From: Miltoncostaea sp963770865
GTDB lineage: Bacteria > Actinomycetota > Thermoleophilia > Miltoncostaeales > Miltoncostaeaceae
Length of the DNA: 64,000 nucleotides
Assembly (NCBI GenBank): GCA_963770865.1
Contig: CAVYRD010000011.1
Span: forward strand, 1 to 64,000
Direction of reading: 5' to 3'
Every line of letters starts with the position of its first letter. Within the stretch, counting starts at the first letter, position 1. The position numbers were made by a program, and so were the translations under genes. Below are positions 22,874 through 33,116 of the stretch, piece by piece. A model generated the notes under the pieces. That model saw only the letters and a list, made by a program, of their open reading frames with translations, searched no databases and was not told the origin of the DNA.

Positions 22874-23580
22874 TCGACGCGGATCGTCTGCGTGAGGTGC
22901 TCGCCGAGGCCCGCGAGGAGCTCGACGCGGCGGCCCGCGTCTCGGGCCGCGCGCCGGGCGCGGTGGAGTTGATCCTGGCCGGCAAGTACGTGCCTGCGGA
23001 GGACGTGCCGGCGCTCATCGCGGCCGGCGCCGAGGTGGTGGGGGAGAACCGCCTGCAGGACCTCCAGGCGAAGATGGCGGTGGCCGGGGGGCGGCTCACA
23101 TTCGACTTCATCGGCCACCTGCAGCGGCGCAAGGTGCGCGACGTCCTGCCCGCCGTGCGCCTGATCCACTCGGTCGACTCGGCGCGCCTGGCGGCCGAGA
23201 TCGCCGCTCGCGCGGAAGGTCCGACCCGGGTCCTCGTCGAAGTCAACGTCGCCGAGGAGCCAACCAAAGGTGGTATCGTGCCGCCCCAACTTCGGGCGTT
23301 CGTGGATGAGGTGTCGGTCCACTCCGACCTCGTGATCGGTGGTCTCATGGCCATGCCCCCGTCGCACAGCGATGCAGAGCTGAGTCGCCCCTACTTCGCC
23401 GCGGTGCGGAGCCTGGCCGACGATCTGGCGCGCGAGTGGCAGGGGCGTCACGATTTCCGCGATCTCTCGATGGGCACGAGCCAGGACTACGTCGTGGCCG
23501 CCGAGGAGGGCGCCACGATGGTCCGCGTAGGGCGGGGGCTCTTCGAGCGCGTCCGGGCAACCACTCAGGGAACCGTCTAG
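22870..23580 (+). CDS. PLP homeostasis protein (YggS/PLPBP family)
   Basis: 236 residues. The PLP lysine lies in LILAGKYVPAEDVPALIAAG, followed by VVGENRLQDLQAK and FDFIGHLQRRKVRDVLP. The C-terminal signature is RDLSMGTSQDYVVAAEEGATMVRVGRGLF. It binds PLP without enzyme activity. Context (pgeF, sepF, proC, yggT) is the classic dcw-adjacent cluster. Confidence 0.93.
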   Translation: MIDADRLREVLAEAREELDAAARVSGRAPGAVELILAGKYVPAEDVPALIAAGAEVVGENRLQDLQAKMAVAGGRLTFDFIGHLQRRKVRDVLPAVRLIHSVDSARLAAEIAARAEGPTRVLVEVNVAEEPTKGGIVPPQLRAFVDEVSVHSDLVIGGLMAMPPSHSDAELSRPYFAAVRSLADDLAREWQGRHDFRDLSMGTSQDYVVAAEEGATMVRVGRGLFERVRATTQGTV

Positions 23581-23583
23581 CTC

Positions 23584-24142
23584 ATGGCAGTCACCGACCT
23601 CTGGCACCGCACCCTCGTCTACTTCGGCATGGCCGACGAGCCGGACGACTACGTGGACGACTACGACGACGAGCCCGACCGGCGGGCAGCGCGACCGCGA
23701 GCGGCGCTCGGCCGACGAGAGCCTCGAGCGCACCTACCGCGAGCGGCCCAACGTGCGGCGCCTCGGCCCGCGCCGGCGCGACAACGAGTTCGACGACATC
23801 TTCGCCGAGGAGACCCGCGCCAGCTCCCGCCCGGTGATGCGCTCCGTCGAGTCGCGCCCGCAGCCGGCCGAGGTCTACCTCGTGGTGCCCAAGAGCTTCA
23901 ACGACGCCCAGCAGATCGCGGACAAGTTCAAGGGCACGATCCCCGTGATCCTCAATCTGCAGAGCGCCGAGACCGACCTCGCCAAGCGCCTGATCGACTT
24001 CTCCAGCGGCCTCACCTACGCCCTCGACGGCGGCATGCAGCGCGTGGCCGACAAGGTCTTCATGCTGACCCCGCGCAACGTCGAGGTGTCCGCGGAGGAG
24101 CGGGCCCGCCTCCTGGAGAAGGGCTTCTTCAACCAATACTGA
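23584..24142 (+). CDS. sepF: Cell division protein SepF, one +1 frame break
   Basis: SepF anchors FtsZ filaments to the membrane. The N-terminus VTDLWHRTLVYFGMADEPDDYVDDYDDE is the amphipathic membrane helix and linker. An extra base near 23688 separates DRR from QRDRERRSADES. The FtsZ-binding domain follows as EVYLVVPKSFNDAQQIADKFKGTIPVILNLQSAETDLAKRLIDFSSGLTYALDGGM. Repaired length about 185 residues. Confidence 0.94.
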
Positions 24143-24144
24143 CG

Positions 24145-24940
24145 GTGGGTGCCTGGCCGGCCAGCATCGGGCTCATCGGGGCCGGCGCAATGGGGCGCGC
24201 TCTCGCGGCCGGGATGGGCCGCGGGCGCCCCGAGGTGGGCGAGCGCCTGCTGATCGCCGACGCGGTGCCCGCCGCGGTCGAGGCCGCGGTGGCGGACGCC
24301 GGCGGCCGTCCGGCCACCGCCGACGAGGCGGCCGCCTGCGACGTCGTCTGCCTGGCGGTGAAGCCGAAGGACGCCGGCGAGGCGCTCGAGCGTGCGGTCG
24401 CCGCACCTGCGCCCGGGGGCCGTGCTGCTCTCGGTGGTCGCGGGCTGGGACCTCGACCGCCTCGCCGCCGCGGTGCCGGGCGCGCCGATCGCGCGCACGA
24501 TGCCGAACCTCGCGGTGCGCCACGGCGCGGGCCTCGTGGCCCTCGCCACACGGGGCGTCGATGAGGAGGGCGCCGCGCGCCTGCGCGACCTTCTTGCGCC
24601 GCTCGGCACCGTCGTGCCGCTGCCCGAGAGCCTGTTCGCCGCGGCCACGGCGCTCGCCGGCAGCGGCCCGGGCCTCGTGGCGGTCGTGGCCGAGGGGCTC
24701 GAGGAGGGCGCCGTCGCCGCCGGCCTCACCCGCGACCAGGCGCGCGCGATGACCGCCGCCGTCCTCGCGGGCACCGCCGCCCTGCTGGCGGACGGCACCG
24801 ACCCGGCGGTGCTGCGCCAGCGCGTCAGCTCGCCCGCGGGCACCACCATCGCCGGGGTGGCCGTGCTGGAGCGCGGTGCGGTGCGGGCCCACGTCGCCGA
24901 CGCCGTCCTCGCCGCGGCCAAGCGCGCCCAGGAGCTCTAG
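24145..24940 (+). CDS. proC: Pyrroline-5-carboxylate reductase, one +1 frame break
   Basis: Last step of proline synthesis, NAD(P)H-dependent. The N-terminal Rossmann motif is SIGLIGAGAMGRALAAG. VCLAVKPKDAGEAL follows. One extra base near 24405 precedes LRPGAVLLSVVAGW. The helical C-terminal half contains TRTMPN-type text (ARTMPNLAVRHGAG), ALAGSGPGLVAVVAE and RVSSPAGTTIAGVAVLE. GTG 24145 is chosen because it closely follows the sepF stop and starts immediately before the Rossmann strand. Confidence 0.93.
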
Positions 24941-24980
24941 TGCCCCGATACCTCCAGCCAACCCGCGAGCCGGGGCCCTA

Positions 24981-25253
24981 GTGGACAAGGTCCAGACCTA
25001 CGTCGCGGCGCTCTTCACCGTCTACATCCTCGTGATCCTGGTGAGGATCCTGCTGTCGTTCGTGCCGATGGCGCCCGCCTCGCGGGCGGCCCGGGCGTTC
25101 TGGGACTTCGTCCACCAGAGCACGGACTGGTACCTGAACATCTTCCGGCGGATGATCCCCCCACTCGGAATGTTCGACCTCTCGCCGATGGTGGCGATCA
25201 TCGTGCTCTACATCCTGCGAAGCTTCGTGCTGTCCCTGCTCGACGCGTTCTGA
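24981..25253 (+). CDS. YggT-family integral membrane protein
   Basis: 90 residues with two hydrophobic helices (ALFTVYILVILVRILLSF and MVAIIVLYILRSFVLSLL) and the family loop YLNIFRRMIPPLGMFDLSP. YggT/YlmG proteins are linked to envelope and division functions. Position after sepF-proC is the normal context. Confidence 0.9.
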   Translation: MDKVQTYVAALFTVYILVILVRILLSFVPMAPASRAARAFWDFVHQSTDWYLNIFRRMIPPLGMFDLSPMVAIIVLYILRSFVLSLLDAF

Positions 25254-25291
25254 CGGGCCTGCCCGCATGGATCACGGTCGGGCGTGACGGC

Positions 25292-25573
25292 GTGATCGTC
25301 GCGGTCAAGGCGGTGCCCCGCTCGCGCGCGACCCGCGCGGTGGGCGTCCAGGACGGCGCCCTGCGGGTGCAGATCGCCGCGCCGCCGCACCGGGGCCAGT
25401 CGAACGCCGCGCTCTGCGCCTACCTGGCCGAGGCGGCCGGCGTGCGGCCGAGCGCGGTGCGCGTGCGCCGGGGCTCGTCGGGCGCGCGCAAGCTGATCGA
25501 GGTGGACGGCGACCCACGGGCCGTGGCCGGGCGCCTGGCCGCGGCGTTCGGCGCGGTGGGGGCGGAGGGGTGA
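25292..25573 (+). CDS. DUF167 (YggU) family protein
   Basis: 93 residues: VKAVPRSRATRAVGVQDGALRVQIAAPPHRGQSNAALCAYLAEAAGV, ending in RRGSSGARKLIEVDGD. This is the compact alpha/beta YggU fold of unknown role. Homologous text seems to extend upstream (LPAWITVGRDG) with no start codon in that part, so the N-terminus may be a few residues longer than shown. It overlaps lspA by four bases. Confidence 0.85.
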   Translation: MIVAVKAVPRSRATRAVGVQDGALRVQIAAPPHRGQSNAALCAYLAEAAGVRPSAVRVRRGSSGARKLIEVDGDPRAVAGRLAAAFGAVGAEG

Positions 25574-26097
25574 GCGCCCCGAGCACCCGCGACGCGGTGA
25601 TGCACGCCATCGAGCGCCGGCGGCGCCGCCAGACCAAGGCGCGCTGGCGTCGCTTCGGCGTCCTGGCGCTGGTCGTGCTCGTGCTCGACCAGGTGACCAA
25701 GGTCATCGTGCGGGCGTCGCTCGACCCGCGCGAGAGCATCGAGGTCTTCGCGGGCTTCTCGTTCTCGCGCGTCGCCAACGAGGGCATCGCGTTCGGCTTC
25801 TTCCCCGGCCGCCAGGCCGTGGTGGCCGTGCTGACGCTCGTGGCGCTGTCGGCCATCGCCATCGCGCTCGCGGGCCTCGTGGCGCGCAACGCCACCGTCG
25901 CCGCCGGCGCCGGGATGCTGGTGGGCGGCAGCCTCGGCAACCTGATCGACCGGCTGATCCACGGGGCGGTGACCGACTTCCTCGACTTCACCCGCTGGCC
26001 GGCCTTCAACGTGGCCGACTGCGCCATCACCATCGGCGCCGTGCTGATCGTGATCGGCCTGATGCAGGACGGCGAGGGGGGCGAGGAGCCTGACTGA
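25570..26097 (+). CDS. lspA: Lipoprotein signal peptidase
   Basis: Cleaves prolipoprotein signal peptides at the membrane. 175 residues with four membrane helices. The two catalytic aspartates are in LGNLIDRLIHGAVTDFLDF and FNVADCAITIG. A basic N-terminal tail (ERRRRRQTKARWRR) precedes helix 1. rluD follows, a common neighbour. Confidence 0.96.
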   Translation: MSAPSTRDAVMHAIERRRRRQTKARWRRFGVLALVVLVLDQVTKVIVRASLDPRESIEVFAGFSFSRVANEGIAFGFFPGRQAVVAVLTLVALSAIAIALAGLVARNATVAAGAGMLVGGSLGNLIDRLIHGAVTDFLDFTRWPAFNVADCAITIGAVLIVIGLMQDGEGGEEPD

Positions 26098-26110
26098 CGA
26101 GCCGCGGCCG

Positions 26111-27046
26111 GTGCGGGTGACGGTCGGGCCCGATCTGGCCGGGCGGCGGCTCGACGCGGGGGTGGGCGCCCTCGAGGCGGTGGGCAGCCGCGCCGAGGCG
26201 CAGCGGCTGATCGACGCGGGCCGCGTGCTGGTGGACGGCGCGCCGCGGGCCAAGCGGCACCTCCTGGCCGTCGGCGAGGTGCTCGAGGTGCGCCCGGCGC
26301 CCCCGCCGCTGTCGGGCCTCGTGCCCGAGGCGGTGCCGATGACCGTCCGCTACGAGGACGAGCACCTGCTGGTGGTCGACAAGCCCGCCGGCGTCGTGAC
26401 CCACCCCTCGGCCGGGCACGCGGGCGGCACCCTGGTCCACGGCCTGCTGGCCCACGCCGTCGCCGGCGGCGACGACCCCGCGCGGCCGGGCATCGTCCAC
26501 CGCCTCGACCGCGACACGTCGGGCCTCCTGGTGGTCGCCAAGTCCGAGCGCGCGCACCGGCGCCTGCAGCGGATGCTGCGCGAGCGCCGGGTGGAGCGCA
26601 CCTACCTCGCGCTCGTGCACGGCGCGACGCCGCCGGCGCTCAGCATCGACCGGCCGATCGGCCGGGACCGGCGCAACCGCACGCGCATGGCGATCTCCGA
26701 CGCCGACGGCCGCCAGGCGGTGACCCACGCGCGCCGCATCGAGGACCTCGGACGCTTCTCCCTGCTCGAGGTGCGCCTGGAGACCGGGCGCACGCATCAG
26801 ATCCGCGTCCACCTGGAGTCGATCGGCCACCCGGTGGTGGGCGACCGGGTCTACGGCCGGCGGGAGGAGGACCTGGGGCTGGAGCGCCAGTTCCTGCACG
26901 CCGCGCGGCTGGTGTTCCCGCACCCGGAGACGGGGGAGCGGATCGAGGTCGAGAGCCCCCTGCCGCACGACCTGGAGCTCGCCCTGGCGCGGGCGCGCCG
27001 CCAGGCGGCGGTCCCGCCGCCGAGCGGGCGGCGGCGCAGCCGCTAG
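26111..27046 (+). CDS. rluD: RluD-family rRNA pseudouridine synthase
   Basis: 311 residues. An N-terminal S4 domain (AEAQRLIDAGRVLVDGAPRAK) is followed by the catalytic block PGIVHRLDRDTSGLLVVAKSE, whose Asp is the nucleophile. RTHQIRVHLESIGHPVVGD is the C-terminal family mark. It probably modifies 23S helix 69. Confidence 0.95.
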   Translation: MRVTVGPDLAGRRLDAGVGALEAVGSRAEAQRLIDAGRVLVDGAPRAKRHLLAVGEVLEVRPAPPPLSGLVPEAVPMTVRYEDEHLLVVDKPAGVVTHPSAGHAGGTLVHGLLAHAVAGGDDPARPGIVHRLDRDTSGLLVVAKSERAHRRLQRMLRERRVERTYLALVHGATPPALSIDRPIGRDRRNRTRMAISDADGRQAVTHARRIEDLGRFSLLEVRLETGRTHQIRVHLESIGHPVVGDRVYGRREEDLGLERQFLHAARLVFPHPETGERIEVESPLPHDLELALARARRQAAVPPPSGRRRSR

Positions 27047-27049
27047 AAT
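27044..27049 (+). promoter_or_regulatory. Possible -10 element of the rpsB operon
   Basis: TAGAAT overlaps the rluD stop and lies 155 bases upstream of rpsB. No convincing -35 is seen. The long leader that would result contains the hairpin at 27108-27140. Confidence 0.4.
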
Positions 27050-27107
27050 GGCGGACCGCACGACCCACTGACCCCTCCCCGGCGCACCCGACCCGATGGC
27101 GGTGCTC

Positions 27108-27140
27108 GGGCCCTTTCGCGCGTCTGCACGCGCGGGGCCC
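27108..27140 (+). promoter_or_regulatory. Leader hairpin upstream of rpsB
   Basis: Nested perfect arms: GGGCCC (27108-27113) with GGGCCC (27135-27140), and CGCGCG (27117-27122) with CGCGCG (27129-27134), with a TTT bulge. It may be part of an autoregulatory S2 leader; autoregulation by S2 is known in other bacteria but is inferred here. Confidence 0.5.
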
Positions 27141-27204
27141 GCGTTCCATCCGGTCCGCGCCGGCGCTCGACGCCACGCAAACCGCACGCACCAGGGAGTC
27201 ACCC

Positions 27205-28145
27205 ATGCCCACGGTCACGATGAAACAGCTGCTCGAGTCGGGCGTCCACTTCGGGCACCAGACGCGGCGCTGGAACCCGAAGATGAAGCGCTACATCTTC
27301 GGCGAGCGCGGCGGCATCTACATCATCGACCTCCAGCAGACGATCGTCCTGCTCGAGCAGGCCTGTGACGTCGTGCGCGACATCTCGCAGCGCGGCGGCT
27401 CGGTGCTGTTCGTCGGCACCAAGAAGCAGTCGCAGGACGCCGTGGCCGAGCAGGCCAAGCGCTGCGGCATGCCCTACGTCTCGCACCGCTGGCTCGGCGG
27501 CCTGCTGACCAACTGGGGGACCATCTCCCAGCGCATCCGCCGCCTGCACGAGCTGCGCAACCAGAAGCGCGAGGGCCAGCTGGAGCTGCTGCCGACGCGC
27601 GAGCGCCTCGCCCGCGAGGGCGAGCTCGTGAAGCTCGAGACCAACCTGGGCGGCGTGGCCGACATGCAGCGCCTGCCGGACGCCGTCGTGATCGTGGACC
27701 TCAAGAAGGAGGCCATCGGCGTGCGCGAGGCGAACCGCCTCGGCCTCGCCGTGATCGGTCTCGTGGACACGAACTGCGACCCGGACGAGGCGACGTACGT
27801 AATCCCGGGCAACGACGACGCCATCCGCTCGTGCGGGCTGGTGCTCGGCGCCCTCGCCGACGCCGTCCTGGAGGGCAAGGGCACGCTGCCGGGCTCGGGC
27901 ATCCCCGCTCCGGCCGCTGAGGAGCCCGCGGCCGAGACGGCCGGGGCCCCCGCCGCCGAGGGCCCGGCCGCCGAAGCCCCCGCCGCCGAGGCCCCCGCCG
28001 CCGAGGGCCCGGCCGCCGAGGGCCCGGCCGCCGAGGAGCCGGTCGCCGAGGAGCCGGCCGCGGAGGCTCCTGCCGCCGAAGAGCCGGCCGCGCCGGCGGC
28101 CGAGGCCCCCGACGCCCCTGCCGCCCCCGACGCCGAGGTCACCGC

Positions 28146-28149
<4 letters not shown>
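27205..28149 (+). CDS. rpsB: Ribosomal protein S2 with long Ala/Pro/Glu tail
   Basis: Residues 1-230 are ordinary S2: TMKQLLESGVHFGHQTRRWNPKMKRYIF, PYVSHRWLGGLLTNW, LPDAVVIVDLKKE. The tail (about residues 235-314, bases 27908-28146) is a repetitive acidic series of AAEGP and AAEAP units, so the protein is 314 residues against about 240-260 in most bacteria. AGGGAG lies before the ATG. It overlaps tsf by four bases. Confidence 0.97.
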
Positions 28150-28740
<591 letters not shown>

Positions 28741-28751
<11 letters not shown>

Positions 28752-29520
28752 CCCGGAGTCCGACGACGGCGCCCGGCCGGATACCCGGCCGGGCGACTCG
28801 GTCTTCCGCCGGGTCGTCCTGAAGCTCTCGGGCGAGGCGCTGATGGGCGACGAGCCCTACGGCATCGACCCGGAGAGGATCGCCGGCATCGCCCGGCAGG
28901 TCCACGCGGCGCACGACCGCGGCGTGGACGTCGCGATCGTGGTGGGGGCGGGCAACATCTTCCGCGGCCTGCAGGGGATGGCGATCGGCATGGACCGCGC
29001 CACGGCGGACTACATGGGCATGATCGCGACGATGCTGAACGCCCTGGCCATCCAGGACGCCCTCGAGAAGCTCGGCCTGACCACGCGGGTGCAGTCGGCG
29101 ATCGCCATGCAGGAGGTCGCCGAGCCCTACATCCGGCGCCGCGCGATCCGCCACCTCGAGAAGCGGCGCGTGGTGATCTTCGCCGGCGGCACCGGCAACC
29201 CGTTCTTCACCACCGACACGACGGCGGCCCTGCGCGCGCTCGAGATCGGCGCGGAGTGCATCCTGATGGCCAAGAACGCGGTCGAGGGCGTCCTGGACGC
29301 CGACCCCCGGCTGGTGCCGGACGCCAAGCTCATCCCGCGCATCTCCCACATGGAGGCGATCGAGCGCGGGCTGCGGGTCATGGACACGACCGCGCTCACC
29401 CTCTGCATGGACAACGACCTCCCGATCTTCGTCTTCAACATGGGCGACGAGCGGAACATCGGCCGGCTGCTCGCGGGCGAGCGCATCGGCACGATGGTCG
29501 CCACCGACATCCCGGACTAG
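28741..29520 (+). CDS. pyrH: UMP kinase
   Basis: 259 residues. VVLKLSGEALMG, VVGAGNIFRG, RATADYMGMIATMLNALAIQDAL and FAGGTGNPFFTTDTTAALRALEI are the amino-acid-kinase-fold UMPK blocks. It starts at TTG 28741 within the tsf end, overlapping 11 bases. The extra N-terminal 20 residues are acidic and unstructured. Standard rpsB-tsf-pyrH-frr order. Confidence 0.97.
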
Positions 29521-29529
29521 GAGCCTCCC

Positions 29530-30084
29530 GTGCAGGAACGACTGAAGGACGCGAAGCGGCGGATGCAGGGGGCCGTCCACGCCCTCGGATCCGAGTTCGC
29601 CACGGTGCGCACGGGGCGCGCCTCGACGGCCCTGCTCGACCGGGTGACGGTCGACGCCTACGGCACCCGCACGCCGCTCAACCAGCTCGCGACGATCCAC
29701 GCCCCCGAGCCGCGCCTCCTCACGATCCAGCCCTTCGACCGCTCGATCATGCAGTCGGTCGAGAAGGCGATCATGGAGTCCGACCTCGGCCTCACGCCGA
29801 ACAACGACGGCCAGATGATCCGCCTCGCCATCCCGCAGCTCACCGAGGAGCGCCGCAAGGAGATGGTGCGCCTGGTGCACAAGATGGCGGAGGAGGGGCG
29901 CATCGCGGTCCGCAACGTCCGCCGCGACGTGCTGAACGAGATGAAGCGCGCCGAGAAGGACGGCGAGTTCTCCCGCGACGAGCTGAAGCGCGCAGAGGAC
30001 GAGGTCCAGAAGCTCACGGACGCCGAGGTGAAGGCCATCGACGACCTGATGGCCCGCAAAGAGGCCGAGATCCTCGAAGTCTGA
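29530..30084 (+). CDS. frr: Ribosome recycling factor
   Basis: 184 residues. RTGRASTALLDRVTVDAYGTRTPLNQLATI and IRLAIPQLTEERRKEMVRLVHKMAEEGRIAVRNVRRD are family marks. It splits post-termination ribosomes with EF-G. GTG start nine bases after the pyrH stop, with GGAG just upstream. Confidence 0.97.
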   Translation: MQERLKDAKRRMQGAVHALGSEFATVRTGRASTALLDRVTVDAYGTRTPLNQLATIHAPEPRLLTIQPFDRSIMQSVEKAIMESDLGLTPNNDGQMIRLAIPQLTEERRKEMVRLVHKMAEEGRIAVRNVRRDVLNEMKRAEKDGEFSRDELKRAEDEVQKLTDAEVKAIDDLMARKEAEILEV

Positions 30085-30088
30085 GCGC

Positions 30089-30868
30089 GTGGCCCGGGCC
30101 CCCATGACGCTCCTGACGCGCCTGCGCACGGCGCGCTCCGTGCTCGGCCTGGGCAAGGCGCCGCGCCTCGAGCCGCCCTCCGGCCCGACCGACACGCCGG
30201 AGTCGATCGCCATCATCATGGACGGCAACGGGCGCTGGGCGAAGGAGCGCCACCTGCCGGTGGGCGCCGGACACCGCGCGGGCGCCAAGGCGCTGAAGCG
30301 CGTGGTGCGGGCGGCCTCGGACGCCGGGGTGAAGGACCTGACGGTCTTCTCGTTCTCGACCGAGAACTGGACCCGGCCGGATGCCGAGGTCGGCGACCTG
30401 ATGCGCCTGTTCTGCGAGCTGATCGACCGCGAGGTCCCCGAGCTCGACGAGGAGAACGTGCGGATGCAGTTCATCGGGCGGCTCGAGGAGCTCGATCCGG
30501 ACCTGCAGGAGCGCATCGCCGCCGCCGAGGCCCAGACGGCCGGCAACGACGGAATGCGCCTGTTCGTGGCGATGAACTACGGCGGTCGGCGCGAGATCGC
30601 CGACGCGGCGCGCCGCTTCGCCGCCGAGTGCGGCCCGGAGGCCGGCGAGGCCGAGTTCGCGCAGTACCTCTACGCACCGGGCATGCGCGACCCGCAACTG
30701 GTGATCCGCACGAGCGGCGAGCAGCGGCTCTCCAACTTCCTGCTCTGGCAGAGCGCGTACGCGGAGCTGTACTTCTCCGAGCGCCTCTGGCCGGACTTCG
30801 GCCCGGAGGACCTCGAGCAGGCGATGCTCGAGTACGGGCGCCGTCACCGACGCTTCGGTGGACGCTGA
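30089..30868 (+). CDS. uppS: Polyprenyl diphosphate synthase (undecaprenyl type)
   Basis: cis-Prenyltransferase making the lipid carrier of cell-wall synthesis. Catalytic block IAIIMDGNGRWAKERHLP, then FSFSTENWTRP and the C-terminal RTSGEQRLSNFLLWQSAYAELYF. 259 residues; ATG 30104 is an alternative start. Product chain length cannot be told from sequence alone. Confidence 0.95.
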   Translation: MARAPMTLLTRLRTARSVLGLGKAPRLEPPSGPTDTPESIAIIMDGNGRWAKERHLPVGAGHRAGAKALKRVVRAASDAGVKDLTVFSFSTENWTRPDAEVGDLMRLFCELIDREVPELDEENVRMQFIGRLEELDPDLQERIAAAEAQTAGNDGMRLFVAMNYGGRREIADAARRFAAECGPEAGEAEFAQYLYAPGMRDPQLVIRTSGEQRLSNFLLWQSAYAELYFSERLWPDFGPEDLEQAMLEYGRRHRRFGGR

Positions 30869-31677
30869 CCGGCCTCGCGCCGAGCGGCCTCGGCAGTCGC
30901 CTGCTGGTCGCCGTCCCGGGCGTGATCGTCGCGATCGCCGTCGTGGCGATCGGCGGGGTGGTCTTCGCGCTGGCCCTGGCCGTGGTCGCCGCCCTCGGCC
31001 TCTACGAGCTCTACAGCCTGACCGCCGCGCAGCGGCCGCTTCGCTGGGCCGGCTTCCTCGGCGCGCTCAGCCTGATCGCGCTGGCGTGGGGGATGGACGA
31101 CGCCGAGCACGGCGTGCTCCTCGGCCTGGGCCTCAGCCTGATCCTGGTCGCCGTCGCCGCCCTCATCCTGCCCCGGCGCGAGGACATCACCGCCCGGATG
31201 GCCTTCACCCTGCTGGGCGTCGTCTACCTGGGGCTGCCGCTGGCGCTCATGGTGCTGCTGCGCGAGCTGCCCGACGGCGCGGGCGCGGTGGTCAACGTGC
31301 TGGTGGGCGTCTGGGTCTTCGACACCGCGTCCTACGTCGGCGGCCGGCTGTGGGGCAAGCGGCCGATCGCGCCGCTCACCTCGCCCAAGAAGACCGTCGA
31401 GGGCGCCGTCGTCGGCCTGGTCGCGGCCACCGTGGCCGTCTGGATCGCCGGGCTCTACATGGACTGGATCACCGGCTGGCAGTCGCTGATCCTCGGCCTG
31501 GCGATCTGCCCGGCCGCCTTCCTCGGCGACCTGTTCGAGTCGGTGCTGAAGCGCGACGTGGGCGCCAAGGACTCCGGCCGCCTGCTGCTGGGCCACGGCG
31601 GCGTGCTCGACCGCTTCGACGCGCTCCTCTTCGGCGCCGTGGTGGGCTATTTCGTGACCGTGATGCTCGTCTACTGA
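30858..31677 (+). CDS. cdsA: Phosphatidate cytidylyltransferase, probable +1 frame break near its start
   Basis: Makes CDP-diacylglycerol at the membrane. About eight hydrophobic helices. The C-terminal family signature runs SPKKTVEGAVVGLVAATVAVW to KRDVGAKDSGRLLLGHGGVLDRFDALLF. No start codon fits the main frame near GLGSRLLVAVPG. GTG 30858, overlapping uppS by 11 bases like other pairs here, reads VDAD and joins LAPSGLGSRLL if one G near 30870 is removed. Without that repair the first in-frame start is GTG 30922, which loses part of helix 1. Confidence 0.92.
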
Positions 31678-31700
31678 GCCGCGCCGGGTAGGTTGCCGCG

Positions 31701-32729
31701 ATGAGCCTCGATCTGCTCGCCGAGCTCTGCGAGACCCCCGGCCCCCCGGGGCGCGAGGAGCGCATCCGCGCCGTCGCGCGGCGCGAGCTGGAGCCCCTCG
31801 CCGACTCCGTCGAGGTCGACCCGCTCGGGAACCTGATCGCGCGCCGGGCCGGCGGCGGCGGGCCGCTGCTGATGCTCTCGGCGCACATGGACGAGATCGG
31901 CTTCATGGTCACGCACGTCGAGGACGGCGGCTTCCTGCGGCTGGTCCCGCTCGGCGGCTTCGACCCCAAGACGCTGACCGCCCAGCGCGTCGTGGTCCAC
32001 GGCCGCGAGGACCGGCTCGGCGTGCTCGGCACGAAGGCCGTCCACCTGATGACCGACGAGGAGAAGCGCAAGGCGCCCGCCCTCGACGACTACTTCGTCG
32101 ATCTCGGCCTGCCGGCCGACCGCGTGCGCGAGCTTGTGCGCCCGGGCGACGTCGTCACCCGCGAGCGCGCCATGGCCCGGCTCGGGGATCTCGTGACGTG
32201 CAAGAGCCTCGACAACCGCGCCGGCCTCTACGTGATGATCGAGGCCATGCGGGCCCTCGGCGACCACGCCTGCGAGGTGGTGGCCGTCGCCAGCGTCCAG
32301 GAGGAGGTCGGCCTGCGCGGCGCGCGCGTGGCGACCTCCCGTGTGCGCCCGCGCATCGGGCTCGCGATCGACATCACGCTCGCCAACGACGGCCCCGACG
32401 CCAAGCCGCACCAGCGCATCACGACCCTCGGCGGGGGCGCGGCGATCAAGGTCTACGACACGAGCGCCATCGTCCCCCGGGCCGTCGTCGACCACCTCGT
32501 CGCCGTCGGCGAGGAGCGCGGCATCCCGACGCAGCTCGAGGTGATGGTGCGCGGCGGCACCGACACGCGCGAGCTCGGCCTGTCGGGCGACGGCGCCATG
32601 GCCGGCTGCGTCAGCATCCCGACGCGCTACGTCCACCAGGTGGTCGAGGCCTGCCACCCGGACGACCTCGACAACGCCGTCGCGCTCGTGGTGGCGTTCT
32701 GCGAGACGGCCCATGAGCTGACGCACTGA
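31701..32729 (+). CDS. M42-family metallo-aminopeptidase
   Basis: 342 residues. The dinuclear metal ligands are recognisable: His in LSAHMDEIGF, Asp in SLDNRAGLY, the Glu pair in VQEEVGLRGA, Asp in AIDIT and His in RYVHQVVEACH. Members form large tetrahedral cytosolic aminopeptidases, though some are annotated as endoglucanases. TAGGTT at 31689-31694 lies 6 bases before the ATG (leaderless). Not functionally linked to its neighbours by context. Confidence 0.92.
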   Translation: MSLDLLAELCETPGPPGREERIRAVARRELEPLADSVEVDPLGNLIARRAGGGGPLLMLSAHMDEIGFMVTHVEDGGFLRLVPLGGFDPKTLTAQRVVVHGREDRLGVLGTKAVHLMTDEEKRKAPALDDYFVDLGLPADRVRELVRPGDVVTRERAMARLGDLVTCKSLDNRAGLYVMIEAMRALGDHACEVVAVASVQEEVGLRGARVATSRVRPRIGLAIDITLANDGPDAKPHQRITTLGGGAAIKVYDTSAIVPRAVVDHLVAVGEERGIPTQLEVMVRGGTDTRELGLSGDGAMAGCVSIPTRYVHQVVEACHPDDLDNAVALVVAFCETAHELTH

Positions 32730-33050
32730 CCGCCCTCTTTCGGGGCGGCCAGGGCGGCAAATGAGCCCCTGGCCGGGGCCCATTTGCAGACCGAGGCACC
32801 GCCTTCGGCGGGGACGGGCCTCGGAAACGGCCGCTCGGCCCCTTCGGGACCTCACATCCTTGGGTTCCGGATGCGCTTCGCGCGCCGACTCTCCTCAGGC
32901 CCTCGGCGTCCGCCCGCAGCGCTCCCGAAGGTCACGGGACGCCCGCGCGCACTGCGCGCGCGAGCGGCCCTTTCCGCGGCCGTCCCCGCCGCAAGGCGGT
33001 GCCGGACGGCCCCGCAAGAGGGCCGTCCATGCGTCATCGCACGATGCGGG
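32730..33050. repeat. Palindrome-rich intergenic region between convergent genes
   Basis: No gene is seen. At least five hairpins: CCGCCC/GGGCGG (32730-32748); GCAAATG-a-GCCCC/GGGGC-c-CATTTGC (32757-32787); CCGAGGC-a-CCGCC/GGCGG...GCCTCGG (32791-32824); CGCGCGC/GCGCGCG (32944-32960); GGCCGTCC-CCGCC/GGCGG...GGACGGCC (32978-33011). A second GGCCGTCC at 33021-33028 can pair with 33004-33011 instead, so the last two stems exclude each other. It may end both transcripts, but no T-run is seen. It may also be a repeat family or a structured RNA. Confidence 0.6.
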
Positions 33051-33116
33051 TAGCGCCTCCGTCTACGCGCCAGACGATCGGCCTCCGCAACCCTGCGCTG
33101 AGGAGGCGCCTCCCGT

